Source: Azophilus sp965247035 (GTDB taxonomy: Bacteria; Pseudomonadota; Gammaproteobacteria; Pseudomonadales; Azotimanducaceae). From it: 64,000 bases of DNA. The stretch covers positions 186,001 through 250,000 of the forward strand of contig CBDFGJ010000003.1 in assembly GCA_965247035.1 (NCBI GenBank), read 5' to 3'. The translations under genes and the position numbers were made by a program. Each line of letters starts with the position of its first letter. Position 1 is the first letter of the stretch. The notes below the pieces were generated by a model. The model ran no database searches and was not told the DNA's origin. It saw only the letters and a list, made by a program, of their open reading frames with translations. Shown here piece by piece: positions 60,051 through 64,000 of the stretch.

Positions 60051-61181
60051 TCAGAAGTCCCGAGGCAGGTATGCGAGCGCTTTCCAGTGGGCGTAGTCAG
60101 CCCTGAACCGCTGCTGGGATTTGAGGATGGCGGCAAAGTCCGCGTCCTTGCCAGCTTCTTCGGTTAAGACTTGCATGGTCACCCGTTCCAGCTCGCGCAG
60201 AATCTCCTCCGGCAGGGTGCGCACCTCGGCGCCCACGCTTGGTAAGGCGGCTATGACTTCCCCTTGAAGCGCCTCGCTGCGGGCCAGATTGCGCAGCACG
60301 CCAGCGGTGCAGACGATTTCGATCAGCGTTTGGTCGGCCGTCGAAAGACCGTTCCAAGCATCCAGATTGATGACCATGTGCGACGAAGTGGCCGGTTGGT
60401 GCCAACCCGGATAGTAGTTGTACGGCGCCACCCGGTTGAAACCTAGGGATTGATCGACGATGGGCGAGGCGTACTCGGTGGCGTCTATGGCGCCTTTTTC
60501 CAAAGCTTGGAAGATCTCGCCGCCGGGAAGCATCGTGACCGAGGCGCCAATGCGCTCCATCACCTTGCCGCCAATGCCGGCGAAGCGGATCTTGAGCCCC
60601 CGCACGTCGTCCAGGCTCTCCAATGGCCGCCGAAACCAGCCTGCGGTTTCCGGCCCGGTCAGCCCGCAGAAGATCGGGCGGATGTTATGCGTGGCGTACA
60701 GGGCTCGCCCCAGCTCCCGACCACCGGCCTCAAACCACCAAGCCGCGAATTCCCAAGGCTCCATGCCGAAGGGAACGGCGGCAATCAGCGTCGCCGCCGG
60801 AATGCGGCCCTGATCGTATCCAAGCCAAGTGTAGCCCGCTTTCACCTTGCCCTCGCGCACTGCTTCGGAAATGCCGAATGCCGGCACAATTTCGCCGGGT
60901 TCAAAAATGCGGAGGTCTACAGCGCCGGACGAGGCGGCGCGCAACATGTTCGTGACATAGATGGGATTGTCGCCCAACACCGGCATGGTGGTCTGGAATG
61001 AAAGCGGCAAGCGCCAATGGACGCGGCGTTCCTCGTCGACGGTGGCATCAGCGCCCGCTATGGCGGCCTGCCTTGAGCCGGGGCCGGGCGGGCGAACGGC
61101 CAAGGAGACCAGCACCCCGACCACCAAGGCGACTAGAACCGCTGTTAACGCCGAGGCATTGGTGATGCCGCCCTGGCTCAT
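60051..61181 (-). CDS. TRAP transporter substrate-binding protein (DctP family)
   Basis: 376 residues from the ATG at 61181, which has AGGAGGGG upstream; the frame is open to 61274. An N-terminal membrane-like segment ('ALTAVLVALVVGVLVSLAV') serves as signal or anchor. Body motifs are 'GAVDLRIFEPGEIVPAFGIS', 'LRGLKIRFAGIGGKVMERIG'-type segment (here 'VRGLKIRFAGIGGKVMERIG'), 'EIFQALEKGAIDATEYASP' and 'YYPGWHQPATSSHMVIN', typical of DctP-like proteins for carboxylates or keto acids. No DctQ/DctM permease genes are in the window on this side; they may be elsewhere or lost. Confidence 0.87.
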   Translation of the reverse strand: MSQGGITNASALTAVLVALVVGVLVSLAVRPPGPGSRQAAIAGADATVDEERRVHWRLPLSFQTTMPVLGDNPIYVTNMLRAASSGAVDLRIFEPGEIVPAFGISEAVREGKVKAGYTWLGYDQGRIPAATLIAAVPFGMEPWEFAAWWFEAGGRELGRALYATHNIRPIFCGLTGPETAGWFRRPLESLDDVRGLKIRFAGIGGKVMERIGASVTMLPGGEIFQALEKGAIDATEYASPIVDQSLGFNRVAPYNYYPGWHQPATSSHMVINLDAWNGLSTADQTLIEIVCTAGVLRNLARSEALQGEVIAALPSVGAEVRTLPEEILRELERVTMQVLTEEAGKDADFAAILKSQQRFRADYAHWKALAYLPRDF

Positions 61182-61510
61182 CCGCCCCTCCTGTCTTGTT
61201 TGCGCCATGCGCACCGGCCTTTGACGTTCCCCATTTGGCGAATTGGACCAAGGTTGCGCCCCGCTTGCAACCACCCGCCAACAACGCTTTGATGAGGCTA
61301 GCCCGCTTCGCTCACCGATTTCAGTAAACAGCCTTTTTGGTCGTCAATTTCGCTGTGACACCTCCCACCCAAGCAGGAGTGATCAAGCTCGGTACCCATC
61401 AACTGCTGTCGATGCCGGTTTGCAACAGGTTTTTCAGCCACCAGAGGCCGGACCACCTCGGTCGGGGCAAAGGTTTGTATGGCCAGCACCGAATGCAAGC
61501 CTCTGCGGTC

Positions 61511-61591
61511 ATCGGCGAACATAAGGCACCTAAAGCGACTGTCTACACCGATGAAGAAAGTGCGTATTCGGGGACACCATTCAACCATATG
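61511..61591 (+). pseudogene. IS1595-type transposase fragment fused to the methyltransferase remnant
   Basis: 'IGEHKAPKATVYTDEESAYS' with 'GTPFNHM' matches the catalytic core of IS1595-family transposases (Asp-Glu after YTD). At 61592 the frame runs straight into a cytosine methyltransferase ('ENVKNIVTHDKG'). This is an insertion/deletion scar. The 61275-61510 stretch before it holds nothing recognisable. Confidence 0.55.
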
Positions 61592-62238
61592 GAAAATGTG
61601 AAGAATATCGTGACGCACGACAAGGGGCGGACGTTCAAGATAATTTCTGACACACTTGAGCCTTTTGACTACACCATAAGCTGGCGTGTTTTAGATGCCG
61701 CAGCATGGGTTCCGCAGCACCGCGAGCGCGTATTTATCGTGGCTGCGCGGGGAGCAAGACAGTGCGATTTGGAGGGGCTTTGTGCGCCGACCAGCCATCC
61801 GACACTTCCAGCATACTTCATTCAAGCGATGGTGTTGAGCCAGCTGAACCGCCATACACCGAACGTGTAAAGGCATTGCGTGTGTCGGATAAATACACAC
61901 TGACTAGCCACATGTGGTCGTATCTCCAAGATTACAAAAGGAAGCATCAAGCAAGGGGCAACGGCTTTGGGTATAGCCTCGTTGGGCCGAAAGATCGAGC
62001 ACGCACTCTTTCTGCTCGATATTATAAGGATGGTTCTGAAATACTAATAAAGCGAAAAGGCGGTAATCCGAGACGACTAACGCCGCGAAAGTGTTCTAGG
62101 CTCATGGACTTTGACACGAACCGCTCTGCCAGCTTCACTATTCCGGTATCTGACAATCAGGCATACAAGCAATTCGGTAATGCGGTTGTGCCGCCGGTCG
62201 CACGGGCCGTGGCCAAGATTGCGTTAGAGTGCCTATAA
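61592..62238 (+). pseudogene. Broken C5-cytosine methyltransferase (Dcm/M.EcoRII-like)
   Basis: Frame 1 gives the ENV motif VI ('ENVKNIVTHDKGRTFKIIS') and motif VIII ('WVPQHRERVFIVAARG'). A frameshift near 61800-61815 moves to frame 2 with 'SILHSSDGVEPAEPPYTE', 'GNGFGYSLVG', 'ARTLSARYYKDGSEILIKRK' (target region/motif IX) and 'QAYKQFGNAVVPPVARAVAK' (motif X). The N-terminal SAM-binding motif I and the catalytic PC motif IV are missing, replaced by IS1595 sequence. The gene product would have made 5-methylcytosine; it is dead here. Confidence 0.78.
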
Positions 62239-62672
62239 AGCCGATTGTCAAAGTCCTTGGCCGAACGGATACGAGCGAAAGTAGTACGCACCAAGGCGGC
62301 ATCCTCATTCCTGTTGTGGATGGAGAGCGGTTGTTTCCTAAAAATATGCAGGTGAAAGGAGGGATGAAGTTCCTCTGCAAAGACCATGGCGATCACACTT
62401 GGACCTTCCGTTTTTATCATCAAGCCAAGGCCAATGAGTCACGAATTACCCACACAACGGATTATATCCAACAACACTGTATAAGGCCTGGCGATACGAT
62501 CACCCTGGGCGCACCCAGCACAGGCGAAGATACTTACAGCATTAAGTTTCGAGCGGGCGAGTCGTCGGTTCTCGATGGTGAAGAAGGCCATGACAGACGA
62601 ACCTATCGTTCATGTGAAGCCCCGCAACTACCAGCCAAGCAAAGCGGAAATGGACGAGGAAGTGAAAATTGA
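62229..62672 (+). CDS. EcoRII N-terminal (B3-like) domain protein, probably a truncated restriction enzyme
   Basis: A GTG at 62229 overlaps the end of the methyltransferase remnant. The first ~115 residues ('GGILIPVVDGERLFPKNM', 'KFLCKDHGDHTWTFRFYHQ', 'ESRITHTTDYIQQHCIRPGD') look like the effector-binding N-terminal domain of EcoRII, a B3-like DNA-binding fold. The C-terminal nuclease domain is absent and the last ~30 residues are junk out of frame with anything known. Since the methyltransferase is broken as well, this is probably debris of an EcoRII-like system. A stand-alone DNA-binding protein is the alternative. Confidence 0.55.
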   Translation: MPIKPIVKVLGRTDTSESSTHQGGILIPVVDGERLFPKNMQVKGGMKFLCKDHGDHTWTFRFYHQAKANESRITHTTDYIQQHCIRPGDTITLGAPSTGEDTYSIKFRAGESSVLDGEEGHDRRTYRSCEAPQLPAKQSGNGRGSEN

Positions 62673-62743
62673 CGCAACTCCTGATGATTTGGCGACGGCT
62701 GTATTGCAGCCTGTTAATGTCGTTGAAGACCCTGATGCCTAAG
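62591..62743 (+). CDS. Small acidic hypothetical protein
   Basis: A 50-residue open frame with GAAGAAGG before the ATG. It reads 'VHVKPRNYQPSKAEMDEEV', 'ATPDDLATAVLQPV' and ends 'EDPDA'. Not assigned to a family. It overlaps the tail of the preceding frame, which supports that frame being truncated there. It is the last gene before the pntAA promoter region. Confidence 0.5.
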
Positions 62744-62862
62744 TCGGTTTGGCATTTTCGTATATAACCGCCAAAGTTTTGTTTTGACCCTGTTCTCTTG
62801 TAAAGTGCTCAGCTTTCGGACAAGGCTGGTCTAGGCGACTGGCGCGGGGTAAAGAGGGGCCT

Positions 62863-63990
62863 ATGCGAATCGGCGCACCAAAGGAGACTTGGCCGGGCGA
62901 ACTTCGCGCCGCGCTGACGCCGGCTGGCGTTAAAAAGCTGAAGACGGCGGGATTCGAGGTGGCCGTGGAGGCCGGCATCGGAGCCGCCTGCGGCTACTTG
63001 GACCAAGACTACGCCGATGTCGGCGGTGCTGTTGCGGCCGACCGGCAGCAACTGCTGGGAAACGCCGACGTCGTGCTGCGGCTGCGGCAGCCGGATGCGG
63101 CGGAAGTGGCTTGGCTCAAGCCCGGCTGCGTCCACATCAGTTTCCTGGACCCCTTCAACGAGGGGCCTCTGCTCAAATCCTTGGCCGGGCAAAGCGTTAC
63201 CGTCATCTCCATGGAGATGATTCCGCGCACGACCAGGGCGCAGAAGATGGATGCGCTTTCGTCCCAAGCCAACTTGGCCGGCTATGTGACGGTGATCTTG
63301 GCGGCGGGCCACAGCCGCAAGATCTTTCCCATGATGATGACGCCCGCTGGAACCCTTGCCCCTTGTCGCGTTTTCGTGATCGGTGCCGGCGTCGCCGGCC
63401 TGCAGGCCATCGCCACCGCCAAGCGCCTCGGTGCCCGGGTGAAGGCGTTCGACACGAGGCCGGTGGTGGCCGAGCAGGTTCGATCCCTCGGTGCCAAATT
63501 CGTGGAAATTGACCTAGGGGAAATCGGCCAAACCGAACAGGGCTACGCCCGGGAGCTCAGCCCCGAACAGCTTGAACTGCAACGCCAAGGCCAGAAGCGG
63601 GTGATCGCTCAGTCCGATGTGGTCATCACCACCGCGCAGGTGTTCGGGCGCCGGGCGCCGCGCATCGTCACCGCCGACATGCTAGCCGCCATGGCGCCTG
63701 GCAGCGTCGTCGTCGATATGGCGGTGGAGAGTGGCGGCAATGTGGAAGGCTCCGTACTGAATGAAGTGGTGGACTTGGGCGGCGTCAAGATCATCGGTCT
63801 CAGCAACCTGCCTTCGTCGGTGTGCCGTCACGCCAGCGACCTCTACTCCGCTAATCTCGTGAGCCTGCTTGATGAGTTCTGGGACAACGAGAGCGGCGAA
63901 CTGAGACTGGACCCAAAGGATGAAGTCGCCGCTGGCTGCGTCTTGATCCGCGATGGCGAACTCGTTCACAACGCCATCAAGAACCTGTAA
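62863..63990 (+). CDS. pntAA: NAD(P) transhydrogenase subunit alpha, NAD-binding part
   Basis: 375 residues, the soluble dI component of proton-translocating transhydrogenase in organisms with a split alpha subunit. The N-terminus 'RIGAPKETWPGELRAALTPAG' and the NAD-binding 'VFVIGAGVAGLQAIATAKRL' are diagnostic of the AlaDH/PNT family; the mobile-loop region 'LDLGEIGQTEQGYARELSPE' (read as 'EIDLGEIGQTEQGYARELS') distinguishes it from alanine dehydrogenase. With PntAB and PntB it couples hydride transfer between NADH and NADP+ to proton flow. Those genes would be expected just beyond the window. Confidence 0.92.
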   Translation: MRIGAPKETWPGELRAALTPAGVKKLKTAGFEVAVEAGIGAACGYLDQDYADVGGAVAADRQQLLGNADVVLRLRQPDAAEVAWLKPGCVHISFLDPFNEGPLLKSLAGQSVTVISMEMIPRTTRAQKMDALSSQANLAGYVTVILAAGHSRKIFPMMMTPAGTLAPCRVFVIGAGVAGLQAIATAKRLGARVKAFDTRPVVAEQVRSLGAKFVEIDLGEIGQTEQGYARELSPEQLELQRQGQKRVIAQSDVVITTAQVFGRRAPRIVTADMLAAMAPGSVVVDMAVESGGNVEGSVLNEVVDLGGVKIIGLSNLPSSVCRHASDLYSANLVSLLDEFWDNESGELRLDPKDEVAAGCVLIRDGELVHNAIKNL

Positions 63991-64000
63991 CGGAGCTGGA

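Noticed and set aside
1..64000. tRNA or rRNA genes
   Set aside because: No cloverleaf with matching acceptor and anticodon arms was recognised; the T-loop-like hairpins at 45.5 kb lack the other arms. A tRNAscan run would be decisive.

Overview
The window reads as a gammaproteobacterial chromosome. The core genes are GC-rich and include alaS-lysC, recA-recX, mutS, fdxA, an nlpD-like lipoprotein gene, sixA and pntAA. Coding density is modest and there are many decayed genes: at least seven transposase remnants, a broken C5 methyltransferase, a broken amine oxidase, a broken DprE1-like oxidase and a broken lipoprotein. Several dispersed short repeats are present. A large secreted LRR/Calx-beta protein and this amount of decay would fit a host-associated or recently bottlenecked lineage, but that is inference.

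Layout. 1-22.3 kb is mostly metabolic and housekeeping: AI-2E family permease (cut by the window edge), HisC-type aminotransferase, rhomboid protease, FAD monooxygenase, LLM oxidoreductase, SixA, PMI-like cupin, AlkA-Ogt DNA alkylation repair, BCCT transporter, class I aldolase, alaS-lysC, a CHK/APH-like kinase, an OFA-type MFS carrier, a sensor-like HAMP protein with a periplasmic binding protein, and a GST. 22.4-46.1 kb is an accessory region of clearly lower and mixed GC. It separates recX from alaS, which lie next to each other in many relatives. It holds (a) an AraC regulator, a TonB receptor and a double-headed amidohydrolase lipoprotein between two 416-bp direct repeats; (b) an M14 carboxypeptidase and a second TonB receptor between two different ~410-bp direct repeats; (c) an M20 amidohydrolase and arfB; (d) transposase debris; (e) an AT-rich ribbon-helix-helix/methyltransferase/restriction-endonuclease cassette; and (f) a NYN nuclease gene whose leader is four tandem 74-bp hairpin repeats. 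46.1-64 kb returns to core DNA: recX, recA, mutS, an orphan AAA ATPase, a HAD-UbiA prenyltransferase with oxidase debris, the LRR/Calx-beta protein, fdxA, nlpD-like, a TRAP binding protein, EcoRII-like restriction-modification debris and pntAA.

How genes may work together. The two receptor modules look like outer-membrane uptake systems paired with a secreted or lipid-anchored hydrolase that prepares or processes the substrate. The alkA-ogt pair is an alkylation-repair operon, and the BCCT transporter gene once overlapped ogt. The 20-21.5 kb pair looks like ligand sensing by a binding protein and a membrane receptor that has lost its output domain. The most unusual structures are the paired direct-repeat modules, the NYN gene with its hairpin array, a miniature element whose interior is inverted in one copy, and the fused double amidohydrolase.
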